In this document: piece after piece, positions 43,175-51,347 of the stretch
How positions within the stretch are numbered: position 1 is the stretch's first letter
Layout of the letters: each line of letters opens with the position of its first letter
Program-made: the position numbers and the translations under genes
The notes under the pieces: model-generated
Databases searched by the model: none
What the model saw: only the letters and a program-made list of their open reading frames with translations
What the model was told of the DNA's origin: nothing
DNA from: Verrucomicrobiota bacterium
GTDB lineage: Bacteria > Verrucomicrobiota > Verrucomicrobiia > Limisphaerales > JACRJZ01
Reading direction: 5' to 3'
NCBI GenBank assembly: GCA_016219875.1
Contig: JACRJZ010000093.1
Coordinates: forward strand, 24,454-88,453
Length of the DNA stretch: 64,000 bases

Positions 43175-43636
43175 TCAACCCTTCGGCGGCCACTCCACGC
43201 CGACGAGTTCCTTGGGTAATTGCGTCGGGTCGGTCGGGTAAATGAGCGACAGGTCGGGCTTGGTTTTTGCCGTCGGTAGAAGCTCCAGTTCCTCCGGTGC
43301 GCCGATGATGAGCCAGAGCACCTCGGCGTCGGTGTCGTTGAACACCTGGCGCAACTGGTCCGGTCCGACCAGCACGCCGCCGTAGCGCAACACGGTCAAC
43401 GTCTCGTCGCCCACGCGCAGGCGACCCGTGCCTTCCAGCACGAAATAAAATTCCTCCTGCCGAATGTGCTTGTGCAGCGTGCCTGCGCTCTTCGGCGGAT
43501 ATCGCCAGAGGCGCGCGCTGAGATTCTCGCTCCCGGTGCGCTCCAGAAAATCCGCGTTCGGGATGCGCATCAGGTTGGAGGGCCGCCAAGACAGGTCTTC
43601 CGGTTTGATGAAATGGTAGCTTTGGATGGGTTTCAT
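43175..43636 (-). CDS. Cupin-domain protein
   Basis: 153 residues, single cupin barrel. Motif 1 is GTLHKHIRQEEFYFVLEGTGRLRVG (His-x-His-like and Glu ligands), and motif 2 is VGPDQLRQVFND. The C-terminal LIIGAPEELELLP ... ELVGVEWPPKG extension is distinctive. Function unknown; possibly a metal-dependent isomerase, dioxygenase or sugar-binding sensor. Next to an HxlR regulator and DsrE/PPOX genes. A truncated copy of its 3' end exists at 36467-36655, again followed by a thiC fragment. Confidence 0.78.
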   Translation of the reverse strand: MKPIQSYHFIKPEDLSWRPSNLMRIPNADFLERTGSENLSARLWRYPPKSAGTLHKHIRQEEFYFVLEGTGRLRVGDETLTVLRYGGVLVGPDQLRQVFNDTDAEVLWLIIGAPEELELLPTAKTKPDLSLIYPTDPTQLPKELVGVEWPPKG

Positions 43637-43651
43637 AAGCTTGCTACGGTA

Positions 43652-44002
43652 TCATGTGCCGTCGTCGAGTTGCCCCTGCAATTTTTCCACTTCATCCAAA
43701 AGCCTGCTGAACTTTTTCCCGAACGGTGTGAGCCGATACTCCACGCGCGGCGGGATTTCCGGGAACACCACGCGCTCGAAAATTCCCGCTCGCTGAAAGT
43801 GTTTCAGCCGGTCGCTCAGCACCTTCGCACTGATGCCATCGATGTGCCGCTGCAGCGCACCGGGTCGGCGCACCCCTTTCGAGACGGCGCGCAACACGCT
43901 GATCGTCCAGCGGCAGCCGATCACGTCTTCCAGCAGCATGTCCACGCGGCCGGAGTTGAGTTTCGGCATGATTTTCAGAAATTTTTTGTCGCTGGCCGTC
44001 AT
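43652..44002 (-). CDS. HxlR-family transcriptional regulator
   Basis: 116 residues from the ATG at 44002; upstream codons of the longer frame are not homologous. Winged-helix signature: MLLEDVIGCRWTISVLRAVS, RRPGALQRHIDGISAKVLSD, RLKHFQRAGIFERVVFPEIP and RVEYRLTPFGKKF. HxlR proteins sense electrophiles or redox state and usually repress divergent oxidoreductases. A perfect 13-bp palindrome lies 17 bases upstream. The divergent neighbour is a DsrE-like gene followed by a flavin-type oxidase. Confidence 0.85.
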   Translation of the reverse strand: MTASDKKFLKIMPKLNSGRVDMLLEDVIGCRWTISVLRAVSKGVRRPGALQRHIDGISAKVLSDRLKHFQRAGIFERVVFPEIPPRVEYRLTPFGKKFSRLLDEVEKLQGQLDDGT

Positions 44003-44018
44003 AAATTTGCACCGATTT

Positions 44019-44031
44019 GTGGGTATCCCAC
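44019..44031. promoter_or_regulatory. Palindromic candidate HxlR operator
   Basis: GTGGGTATCCCAC, a perfect 5+3+5 palindrome just upstream of the HxlR start in the 133-base divergent region. Position suggests autoregulation and control of the DsrE-like gene. Confidence 0.4.
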
Positions 44032-44135
44032 GTTTTTGTGCCCGCTTTCGCGTTCCGAACTTCTGCGCAAACTTCCCGCCACGTTTGAACTGAAAACGAA
44101 CGACAAAACGATAACAACAAACTCGAACCAAGAAA

Positions 44136-44507
44136 ATGAAACTCGCAATCATCATCCTGTCCGATCCCAAGAGCGGTGAAGAAGCCCTCGGCCGCGCATT
44201 CAACGGCCTCGCGCTTGCATCTGAGGCTCAAAGCAAAAGCGACGAGGTGAACGTGGTGTTCGCCGGTGCCGGCACTCGCTGGCCGGCGGAATTCACGAAG
44301 CCCACGCATCCAGCCAATGCGCTCTACAACGCCGTGCGCCCGAGCATCACCGGCGCGTCGTGCGGCTGCTCGGCGGTGTTCGGCGCGACGAAGGAAGTCG
44401 CTGCGTGCGGCTTGCCGGAAATCAAAGACCACCCGTTGCCCGGCACGCCGGGACTCGCGAGCATCCGCCGCTATCTCGCGGAAGGCTGGCAGACGCTGGT
44501 TTTCTGA
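44136..44507 (+). CDS. DsrE-like small protein
   Basis: 123 residues. MKLAIIILSDPKSGEEALGR, AFNGLALASEAQ and DEVNVVFAGAGTRWPAEF fit the DsrE/F alpha-beta fold. ITGASCGCSAVFGA supplies a Cys pair at the usual active region, then LASIRRYLAEGWQTLVF ends the domain. DsrE relatives bind sulfur or act as trimeric redox proteins; this one's reaction is unknown. Divergent from HxlR, and 67 bases before a PPOX-type oxidase with a hairpin between. Confidence 0.65.
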   Translation: MKLAIIILSDPKSGEEALGRAFNGLALASEAQSKSDEVNVVFAGAGTRWPAEFTKPTHPANALYNAVRPSITGASCGCSAVFGATKEVAACGLPEIKDHPLPGTPGLASIRRYLAEGWQTLVF

Positions 44508-44513
44508 ATGACA

Positions 44514-44549
44514 TGGGAGCGCGGCTCTTCTTCGCTAGCCGCGCTCCCA
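44514..44549. repeat. 13-bp perfect hairpin between DsrE-like and PPOX genes
   Basis: TGGGAGCGCGGCT and AGCCGCGCTCCCA are exact inverted arms around a 10-base loop, starting six bases after the DsrE stop. It may terminate or attenuate transcription; its core GGAGCGCGGCT also matches the arm start of the 21.0 and 58.7 kb elements, so it may be a solo REP. Confidence 0.6.
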
Positions 44550-44574
44550 CAATCACTCAAATCGTAACCCAACC

Positions 44575-45171
44575 ATGGCCGGAAAATTCTTGGAATTGGC
44601 GTTCACGCCGAATGTGCTGGCCGCGCAGGCGAAATATTTTGACCGCGCGCAAAACCTCCCACCGCAGCCGAAGTGCGATGCGCTTACCGATGACGAAGCG
44701 CAATTCATCCAGTCGCGCGACTCGTTCTACATGGCGACGGTGAGCGAAACCGGCTGGCCTTACGTGCAGCATCGCGGCGGCAAACCAGGCTTCCTGCGCG
44801 TCGTCAGCCCGACGCAGCTCGCGTTCGCCGACTACAAGGGCAATCGCCAGATGCTCTCGACCGGCAATCTCACCGCGAATGACCGCGTGTGCCTGTTCCT
44901 TATGGATTATGCGCAACGCACGCGGCTCAAGATTCTCGGTCACGCTCGCGCAGTGGACGCCCGCGAGCATCCCGAGCTTGTCACCCAGTTCGCCGAGCCG
45001 GACACACGCGGCATCGTCGAGCGAATCTTTCTCATCGAGGTGATTTCCTACGATTGGAACTGTCCGAAATACATCACGCCGCGTTACACTGCCGCCGAAG
45101 TCGAGGAAGCTGTAACGCCGTTGTGCGCGCGCATTGCCGAACTTGAAGCGCAACTCAAGGCAAAGAATTGA
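44575..45171 (+). CDS. Pyridoxamine-5'-phosphate-oxidase-family FMN protein
   Basis: 198 residues. RDSFYMATVSETGWPYVQHR, GGKPGFLRVVSPTQLAFADY, KGNRQMLSTGNLTANDRVCL, FLMDYAQRTRLKILGHARAV and a C-terminal coiled segment correspond to the FMN-binding split barrel of the PNPOx-like family. Such proteins reduce or oxidise small molecules with FMN. Co-directional with the DsrE-like gene and probably under the HxlR regulator. Confidence 0.8.
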   Translation: MAGKFLELAFTPNVLAAQAKYFDRAQNLPPQPKCDALTDDEAQFIQSRDSFYMATVSETGWPYVQHRGGKPGFLRVVSPTQLAFADYKGNRQMLSTGNLTANDRVCLFLMDYAQRTRLKILGHARAVDAREHPELVTQFAEPDTRGIVERIFLIEVISYDWNCPKYITPRYTAAEVEEAVTPLCARIAELEAQLKAKN

Positions 45172-45270
45172 AATGAGTCCACGCCCGGCATCAACGAACC
45201 GCCCATCAAAGCGAGCGAACGAGCGCCTCCGTGGGAGCGGAATGCGTGAGCCGGGCGATTTGTTTCGCGC

Positions 45271-45846
45271 TCAAACTCTTAGCGAGCCGCGAAATCCCCT
45301 GACGGCGTAATAGGACTGCGCACCGTTGTGACCCACGAAGACGCGGCCGTAGCGGCGCTCACCATAGAGCGCGCCGCCGAGCTTCCTGATGTCTGCCGGC
45401 GCTTTCACCCAACTCGATGTCTTCCGGTCGAACTCCCCGAGCGTCTGGAGTTCCAGATATTGTTCTTCCGTCAGCAACTCGATGCCCAGGGCCGTGGCCA
45501 TATCCATGGCGGTGGTTTTCGGTGGATGTTCCTTCCGCGATTCCAGCCCTTCGCGGTCGTAACAAACACTGGTGCGGCCTTTCGGAGTTTCCGGGGAACA
45601 ATCAAAGAAAACGTATTCGCCCGACTTTCTATCCTGACCCACCACATCCGGTTCGCCGCCGGTGCGTTCCATTTCCTGGAGCGACCACAGTTTTTCCGGA
45701 TTGGCTTCCAACCTGGCCTGCACTTTCGCCCACTCAAGACCTTGATGGCGGTTCATGTTTTTCTCAAAGCGGGCTTTCAGTGCTCTGAGCAGCTCTTCCC
45801 GTTGTTTTGGGGACAACTGCTTTTTATTGCTCTTCACGTTGTTCAT
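45271..45846 (-). CDS. DUF4256-family protein
   Basis: 191 residues from MNNVKSNKKQLSPKQREELL at 45846. LKARFEKNMNRHQGLEWAKV, LWSLQEMERTGGEPDVVGQD, VFFDCSPETPKGRTSVCYDR, ELLTEEQYLELQTLGEFDRK and VFVGHNGAQSYYAVRGFRG match what I recall of DUF4256. No function is known and no catalytic site is evident. Seventy-three bases lie between it and the pectate-lyase-like gene downstream on the same strand. Confidence 0.75.
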   Translation of the reverse strand: MNNVKSNKKQLSPKQREELLRALKARFEKNMNRHQGLEWAKVQARLEANPEKLWSLQEMERTGGEPDVVGQDRKSGEYVFFDCSPETPKGRTSVCYDREGLESRKEHPPKTTAMDMATALGIELLTEEQYLELQTLGEFDRKTSSWVKAPADIRKLGGALYGERRYGRVFVGHNGAQSYYAVRGFRGSLRV

Positions 45847-45919
45847 GGTTTGGACTGCCGCCAGTGCAGGTCGCCTGGCTTGATAAGGTGGCAACCTTGA
45901 AATGAAAGCTGAACGCGAA

Positions 45920-48079
45920 TCATTGTGAGGAAGGAAAATCCGGCCAACCGCCCGCATCCTTTACCCATTTAATGACATGGCCACTGCCGTTCCCAGTTTC
46001 ATTCACGATGCGTTCGTCAACGGCGTCCCGCCTTGGCAACGTCGCGCCGGCGCTTTTCAGAACGTGCTCATATGCGTCGCGCGCCTGCTCGGTCGCGACC
46101 GGGGGCACGGCGAAGGGTTCCGACGCGCGGTAAGTCGCGCGGTCGTAGCCGACGCCCAGCCAGTTGTCGCGATTCACCGAATCGTTTCCGTCGAGGACAT
46201 TGTCGGCCAAATAAAGCGAGTGCGGCATGATAACATCCACGCCGTCGTGAAAGAGCCGCATCGCTCGCCTCGTGGACGGGCCGGGCTTGAGGCAATTGCC
46301 AATGTAGTTGACGCGATCAAATTCGCCGCAACCGGCCGTGTCGCCCCAATCGTAAATGACATTGTTCCGGAAGTCGCAGTTCACCAGGGTGCCGAAACGC
46401 GGATTGCGGCCCTGATTGTGCGCGAACAGGTTGTGGTGGAGTGTCAACCGGCCTTGTGTGCCCAGCGCCACTCCCAGGCCGTGGTCGGCGAAATTCAGGC
46501 CTTCGCTCAAAATGCACCATTGCACAGTAATCAGGTCGGACATTTTGGTGACGGTGAGGACTTTCGTCGTGGACCAGCTCAATGAAAGATGGTCCGCGAT
46601 GCAATTCTTCGAGCCTTCGATGAAGTAAAGCGCGTGTTCGCCTCCGCCGCCGTAATAAACCTCCCTGGCGCCGGGGGCGTCCAAGTGAACGTTGTCATCA
46701 CCGACGCGCACTCGCAAATACCGCAACACGACGTCGTGCGTTTGCACTTCGATGCCGAAATCGCGCAACAGAATTCCGGGACCGGGCGCGTTTTGGCCGT
46801 CAATTGTGATGAAAGGCTGCTCAATGCGAAGGGTGGATTTGAGCGGGATGACGCCGCCAACTTTGAACACGACGATGCGCGGGCCGGGCGTCGTGACCGC
46901 CGCGCGCAAGCTGCCGGGGCCGGAGTCGTGGAGATTCGTCACCTCGATGATCCTGCCTCCGCGTCCTCCCGGCGTAAACGCGCCGAAACCTTCGGCGCCG
47001 GGGAAAGCCGGGGCGGCATTCGTCGGCGCGAAAGGCGCGCAAAGCGGATATTCCACCCAGAGCGGCTTCGGAACCTCGGGCATCGGGCGGACATGCGTCA
47101 CCGGCGCATTGGAATCGTACTCGCTCCTGTTCTTCAAAACGAGATCGTGCCCGCTCGCGCCGCCCTGATATGTGAGTTGCCAGCGATAGAGCTTTTTCTC
47201 GTACTCGGCTGTGACCTCGGCTCCTTCCGGCAAATCATCGAATGTGCCTTTGACCGGGACGTGCGTTGCGACAAGCGTGATGTCCTCGCGCGGCGGAATC
47301 GTTTTGAGCGCCAGTTGCAGCCGGCAATGACTCTTGGCGTCCTTGATGATCCGCAGCCCGTCATGCGTGGACTGGATGGTAATCGGCGTCACGCCGTGTT
47401 CGTCCAAAGTGAATGAAAGTGTCGCCACGCCCGGCGTGCCGTCAGAGTCGGCGTGCGAAGTGAGGTAAAAATACTGCAGGACGTGAATGGCGGACGGACG
47501 CGAGCCTTCGATTCCCAGCAACGATTGCGCGCCCCAGCCGGTGCCGAGAACGAGTGTGCGCCCGAGATAACTGCCTCCTTGAATGACGAACGTGCCTCGC
47601 GTCGCGCGGCCGGGCGCGGCGGCACCGCCGCCCACATAAGTGTCCACGCAATTATGAAGCGCGCCGTCCTTCAGGATGAGTTCGCCCTCGCTTCCCGTGA
47701 CATCTCCAACATCCAATGGGTCCTGAACCAGGACGACCTTGCCTCCGTCCACCTCGACCCGCGTGTGATCACCACAGTGCTTGCCGATCTGCAAGTTCGC
47801 GATCGGATACGCACCCGGTGGAACGCGCACAGTGCCCGTCCCATGGATTTCAACGTGCTTGTACGGATCAGGCAATCCCTCCGACCAGCGCGGCGCGTCC
47901 GTCCAGTCGCCCGAACCGGACATCCATTTGGTGTAACCGCCTTCTGCGCTGACCTTCAGGGCGGCGACGCTGGTTGAGACCGCAAACACAACACAAAGTT
48001 TGCAGATGAGGATGGAGACAGGATTGCCTTTGCGCGTCACAATTTCAGGTTCGGCGGGCATTGCTTTCATGGTTTGCAT
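45920..48079 (-). CDS. Secreted pectate-lyase-like parallel beta-helix protein
   Basis: 719 residues with an N-terminal signal segment (ICKLCVVFAVSTSVAALKVSA). Residues ~48-330 are a beta-rich autotransporter-like module (GSGDWTDAPRWSEGLPDPYK, ELILKDGALHNCVDTYVGGG). Residues ~350-719 are the lyase: FPGAEGFGAFTPGGRGGRII, VTNLHDSGPGSLRAAV, GNIVVFK-like VVFKVGGVIPL, DHLSLSWST and RNPRFGTLVNCDFRNNVIYD. This is the PL1/PL9-like right-handed helix that cleaves pectate or related uronans with calcium. The exact PL family is uncertain. Confidence 0.8.
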   Translation of the reverse strand: MQTMKAMPAEPEIVTRKGNPVSILICKLCVVFAVSTSVAALKVSAEGGYTKWMSGSGDWTDAPRWSEGLPDPYKHVEIHGTGTVRVPPGAYPIANLQIGKHCGDHTRVEVDGGKVVLVQDPLDVGDVTGSEGELILKDGALHNCVDTYVGGGAAAPGRATRGTFVIQGGSYLGRTLVLGTGWGAQSLLGIEGSRPSAIHVLQYFYLTSHADSDGTPGVATLSFTLDEHGVTPITIQSTHDGLRIIKDAKSHCRLQLALKTIPPREDITLVATHVPVKGTFDDLPEGAEVTAEYEKKLYRWQLTYQGGASGHDLVLKNRSEYDSNAPVTHVRPMPEVPKPLWVEYPLCAPFAPTNAAPAFPGAEGFGAFTPGGRGGRIIEVTNLHDSGPGSLRAAVTTPGPRIVVFKVGGVIPLKSTLRIEQPFITIDGQNAPGPGILLRDFGIEVQTHDVVLRYLRVRVGDDNVHLDAPGAREVYYGGGGEHALYFIEGSKNCIADHLSLSWSTTKVLTVTKMSDLITVQWCILSEGLNFADHGLGVALGTQGRLTLHHNLFAHNQGRNPRFGTLVNCDFRNNVIYDWGDTAGCGEFDRVNYIGNCLKPGPSTRRAMRLFHDGVDVIMPHSLYLADNVLDGNDSVNRDNWLGVGYDRATYRASEPFAVPPVATEQARDAYEHVLKSAGATLPRRDAVDERIVNETGNGSGHVIKWVKDAGGWPDFPSSQ

Positions 48080-48108
48080 TCCGTCACGTTTCGGCCGAGT
48101 CGCCTGCG

Positions 48109-48233
48109 CTACCCGTTCGCGTAAATCTCGCCGCCCTTCTCGGCGGACTCCTTTGACTTCTTATCCATCCCCTTCTTCAGCGCCTCTTCCTAGGCGACGC
48201 CATGTTCGGTGGCGTATTTGCGGACGTCGGTCT
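48109..48233 (-). pseudogene. thiC fragment F3 (extreme 3' end)
   Basis: The minus strand reads TDVRKYATEHGVA, an in-frame TAG at 48190-48192, then EEALKKGMDKKSKES and a stop at 48109. This is the ThiC C-terminal tail. It begins immediately after the stop of a 43-residue ORF, and the pectate-lyase gene starts 30 bases downstream of it. Confidence 0.75.
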
Positions 48234-48365
48234 TCATTTGGCAGCGGGCTGTGTTTTGGCCGCGCGGCGGGGAAAAGTTTTCGTCAGCCGGATGAGCTGT
48301 CCGACTTTCCGGATTTTTTCCGCGAACGGTTCGCGCGCGAGTTTTTGCCGCATCTCCAGTTTCAT
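48234..48365 (-). CDS. 43-residue protein coupled to the nucleotidyltransferase gene
   Basis: The short basic protein MKLEMRQKLAREPFAEKIRK, VGQLIRLTKTFPRRA ... starts at 48365, overlapping the stop of the nucleotidyltransferase-like gene by four bases. Small partner proteins of this kind often accompany nucleotidyltransferase genes. No structure-function assignment is possible. Its stop directly abuts thiC fragment F3. Confidence 0.55.
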   Translation of the reverse strand: MKLEMRQKLAREPFAEKIRKVGQLIRLTKTFPRRAAKTQPAAK

Positions 48366-48863
48366 ATCGTTGGCAGGGTCAGTTTATGTCGTTGCAGGAT
48401 GTCTGCCAGCTTTGTTTTGTCGAGATCGGCTTGCTGGAGCAGTTGTTCGATGCGCGCCTTGTCCTTCGCCCGTCCCACGCTGGCGGCGATGGCGACGAGG
48501 TGTTCCGCGCGGAAGACTTTGGCGGGCACGCCTTCGTAATCGATTTGCTCCGCAGCCCGCACGGCTTCCTCCGTCAAGCTGCTGGCCGCCAGGAACTGGA
48601 CGGGAAATCCCCGGATGAGCAGGTGCTCGCGTTCCACCTGCCAGTCTTGCGCTTGCAGATGCGCGTAAATGGCCGGGATGCCAGCGCTCAGTCCCTTGTC
48701 GGCAGGAATGAAAAAAATGTCCGCGTCGTAAGTCGTGAATGGCTCGACGTGGTAGATCGCCGCCCAGCGCCCAGTCCTTAATCAGCCCCTCCGCCGCCAA
48801 ACCATTGGCGGCGCGCAAGACGTCGGCCAGCGGCAGACTGTCGGTTGGCTCGTTGATGGCCAT
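48362..48863 (-). pseudogene. Nucleotidyltransferase-like gene with a frameshift
   Basis: The frame from ATG at 48863 encodes MAINEPTDSLPLADVLRAAN, GLAAEGLIKDWALGG and then fails. Another frame continues AIYHVEPFTTYDADIFFIPA ... HLQAQDWQVEREHLLIRGFP, VQFLAASSLTEEAVRAAEQI and on to 48362. Joined, they give the GG ... DxD-type core of AbiEii/MNT-like nucleotidyltransferases. A deletion of a few bases near 48760 explains the break. Such proteins act in toxin-antitoxin or defence pairs. It lies between thiC fragments F4 and F3. Confidence 0.65.
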
Positions 48864-48881
48864 GACTGAGGGTTACCAGAT

Positions 48882-49035
48882 TCACGCTTTCGTGTAAACC
48901 CCCGCGCCCTTTTCCACAAACTCCTTCGCCTTCGTTTCCATGCCTTTCCTCAGCGCCTCTTCCTCGCTCACGCTTGGTTCAGCCGCGAACCTGCAAACGT
49001 CCTCGGTGATCTTCATGGAGCAGAAAATCGGCGCA
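48882..49035 (-). pseudogene. thiC fragment F4 (3' end)
   Basis: The minus strand reads APIFCSMKITEDVCRFAAEP, SVSEEEALRKGMETKAKEFV, EKGAGVYTKA and a stop at 48882. It begins at the last Cys of the Fe-S motif and runs to the ThiC stop. The rest of the long frame (to 49394) is the antisense of the exonuclease gene. Nineteen bases separate it from the nucleotidyltransferase start. Confidence 0.8.
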
Positions 49036-49164
49036 ACGAGGGAACGCCGTGAGCGCCGAAACCGTTTCGGAAAACACTTTTCATCCTTCCGGTTCGTGAC
49101 TACAAATCGCCCCATGAAACCTGCGCACGCATGGGAGCACGGCTTGTAAAGGACCTTTCGCGCC

Positions 49165-49884
49165 ATGGCCACACTTGTCTTTGACATCGAAACGACCGCT
49201 CTGCCCCTCGAGAGCTTCGACGAAGCCCAGCGGGAGTATCTGCTGCGTGAAGCCGACAAGGCGCCCGACGAAGCGGCCAAGGAGGCCAAGCGCGCCGAAG
49301 TGCAGCATCTCATGGCGCTCTGGCCGCTCACCGCGCAAGTCATCTGCATCGCCATGCTCAACGTCGAAAGCGCCAAGGGACAGGTGCTGTTCATCGCCGA
49401 TGACTACGAGACGGATGCGACCGAAGGCGGCCCGGTGGAGTTTGTGCCATGCATGGACGAGTTGGAGTTGCTGACGGCGTTCTGGGACGTGGCAAAACAC
49501 TATGACCAGGTCGTCACGTTCAACGGGCGCGGCTTCGACGTGCCGTTCCTGTACCTGCGCTCGGCCCAGCTTAACGCCCCGATCTCCCGCAAGGACTGGC
49601 TGGGCTACCGCTTCGCCACCGAGCCGCACTGCGACTTGGCAGAACAACTCACGTTCTACAATGTGAGCGGACGCGACGGCGCGGCGCGGAAGTTCAACCT
49701 CGATTTCTACTGCAAAGCTTTCGGCATCGAGTCGCCCAAGAGCCAGGGAGTGACGGGCATGGACGTGGGCCGGCTCACGGCAGAAGGCCGATACCGCGAG
49801 ATCGCCGAGTACTGTCTGCGCGACGTCCGCGCCACCGTGGAACTCTACCGCATGTGGCGGGAGCGGCTCGCCGGCATCAAGTGA
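49165..49884 (+). CDS. PolB-like 3'-5' exonuclease (predicted)
   Basis: 239 residues. DnaQ-like motifs: ExoI LVFDIETTALP at 4-14, ExoII VVTFNGRGFDVPFLYLRS near 128, and ExoIII YCLRDVRATVELYRMW near 217. The layout fits the family of predicted 3'-5' exonucleases related to DNA polymerase B that lack a polymerase. Probably cytoplasmic DNA or RNA end trimming. The stop overlaps the next gene's GTG start (GTGA at 49881-49884), so the two are coupled. Confidence 0.82.
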   Translation: MATLVFDIETTALPLESFDEAQREYLLREADKAPDEAAKEAKRAEVQHLMALWPLTAQVICIAMLNVESAKGQVLFIADDYETDATEGGPVEFVPCMDELELLTAFWDVAKHYDQVVTFNGRGFDVPFLYLRSAQLNAPISRKDWLGYRFATEPHCDLAEQLTFYNVSGRDGAARKFNLDFYCKAFGIESPKSQGVTGMDVGRLTAEGRYREIAEYCLRDVRATVELYRMWRERLAGIK

Positions 49885-50570
49885 AGGCGGCACGCGGAAC
49901 GCAGAACGCGGCATTGGCCCGCGCGCCCCAAGTGCTGGTGTGCTTCGCGCTGAAGGAAGAGGCGGCGCCGTTCCGCCGGCTCGTCGCAGATCGTCCGAAT
50001 CTCCACGTTTTGATCACCGGCATCGGCCGGCAGAACAGCGAACGCCGCTTCCGCGAGGCGCTCGCTCCGCCGCTGCCGTCGCTGGTCCTCACTTGCGGCT
50101 ACGCCGGCGCGCTGAATCCCGCGCGTGGCTTGGGTGACGTTGTTTTCTCCGCCGATCCAGCCTCCGGCCTCAAACCCAAGCTGGCCGCGCTCGGCGCAAA
50201 GGAGGCCCGCTTTCATTGCGCCGACCGAATGATTGCGACGGCGACGGAGAAAGCCGCGCTCCGCCAATCCACTGGTGCCGATGCCGTGGAGATGGAATCG
50301 GAGATCATTCGCCACCTCTGCCGTGAGCGTGGCCTCTCCAGCGCCACCGTGCGGGTCATCTCCGACACCGCGAACGAGGACTTGCCGCTCGATTTCAACC
50401 TCCTCACCACGCCGGACCTGCGATTGAGTTACGCCAAACTCGCTGTGGCCATCATGAAGTCGCCCGGCGTTGTCCCTGCGCTGCTCAAGCTGCAGAAGCA
50501 AACGCGCCACGCCGCCGTCAAACTGGCGGAGGTCTTGATGAGGGCGCTTTCAGACTTCGCGCCGGACTGA
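49881..50570 (+). CDS. Nucleoside phosphorylase-like protein (MTA/SAH nucleosidase or HpnG type)
   Basis: 229 residues from a GTG that overlaps the upstream stop; a longer ATG start at 49854 would lie inside the exonuclease gene. QVLVCFALKEEAAPFRRLVA, VLITGIGRQNSERRFREAL, LVLTCGYAGALNPARGLGDV, STGADAVEMESEIIRHLCRE and RVISDTANEDLPLDF give the PNP/UDP phosphorylase fold with the DxVEMES nucleoside-binding region. It could be futalosine hydrolase, MTA/SAH nucleosidase or a hopanoid-associated phosphorylase; no neighbour decides between them. Confidence 0.75.
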   Translation: MKAARGTQNAALARAPQVLVCFALKEEAAPFRRLVADRPNLHVLITGIGRQNSERRFREALAPPLPSLVLTCGYAGALNPARGLGDVVFSADPASGLKPKLAALGAKEARFHCADRMIATATEKAALRQSTGADAVEMESEIIRHLCRERGLSSATVRVISDTANEDLPLDFNLLTTPDLRLSYAKLAVAIMKSPGVVPALLKLQKQTRHAAVKLAEVLMRALSDFAPD

Positions 50571-50584
50571 CCTTCATCCCGCCC

Positions 50585-51193
50585 CTATCGGTAGATCACC
50601 ACCAGAAACACCACGGCTTCCGTGCGTCCGGCGTTGATGATGGCGTGCGCCACGTCGGCCCGGTAATTGGCGGAGTCGCCGACGCCGAGCGTCTCCGCGT
50701 CTCCGCTGGACTCGACGCGCACCTGGCCCTTCTGCACGGTGAGGAACTCGCGCGTGCCCTCGAAGTGGGGCGAACTTCGTAGCGCGCCACCCGCTTCCAG
50801 TTGCACCTCATAGAACTCCACGTCCTTCTCCAGGTTCAGCGGCGAGAGCGTGCGGATGCGGCAGGATTTGTCCGAGCGATAGTGATAGGTCTTGTCGTCG
50901 GCACGGATCACCGTGACGGAGGAAGTGGCTCCCGGCATCTCCAGCAAGTCCCCCAACGACAGGCCGACCGCGCGGGCGATGCGCAGGGTGACGGCCAGCG
51001 TGGGGTTGGCCTCCTCGCGCTCGATCTGGCTGAGCATGGAGCGGCTTACGCCGCTGGCGTTGGCCAGGGCCTCGAGCGACCAGCCGCGCTCGGTGCGGAG
51101 GTTCTTCACGCGGGCGCCCAGATGGCGGCTGAGGGCTTCCGGCGCGTCCGCCGCCGGGGCGGACGCGTGGGACGGGGCTTTCTTCCGGCTCAT
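50585..51193 (-). CDS. Xre-family regulator with C-terminal cupin
   Basis: 202 residues from the ATG at 51193. Residues ~25-80 are an HTH (GARVKNLRTERGWSLEALAN, ASGVSRSMLSQIEREEANPT). Residues ~120-200 are a cupin sensor (VEFYEVQLEAGGALRSSPHF, EGTREFLTVQKGQVRVES). This architecture is common for regulators of amino-acid catabolism. It is divergent from tdh-kbl and its likely regulator; the effector would bind in the cupin. Confidence 0.85.
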   Translation of the reverse strand: MSRKKAPSHASAPAADAPEALSRHLGARVKNLRTERGWSLEALANASGVSRSMLSQIEREEANPTLAVTLRIARAVGLSLGDLLEMPGATSSVTVIRADDKTYHYRSDKSCRIRTLSPLNLEKDVEFYEVQLEAGGALRSSPHFEGTREFLTVQKGQVRVESSGDAETLGVGDSANYRADVAHAIINAGRTEAVVFLVVIYR

Positions 51194-51262
51194 AACACGC
51201 TGTTCGATATACTGGAAAAACGTCTTGCATAACGGACTCCGGTATCTACTATGTCGCACAAC

Positions 51263-51282
51263 GTTTCCAAGATGCTGGAAAC
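51263..51282. promoter_or_regulatory. Inverted repeat upstream of tdh, candidate operator
   Basis: GTTTCCA, spacer AGATGC, TGGAAAC within the 154-base divergent region between the Xre-cupin regulator and tdh. Seven-base arms are perfect. A related half (ACTGGAAAA) lies nearer the regulator start. Confidence 0.4.
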
Positions 51283-51347
51283 GATGGGGCGACGACGCCG
51301 GTTTGGCAACCGTTTTGTCCAGACCCGGCCGGGCCGCCGAACACAAC

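Noticed and set aside
48882..49394. 170-codon minus-strand ORF considered as a gene
   Set aside because: Only the last 50 codons are homologous (ThiC tail); the rest is antisense of the exonuclease gene.
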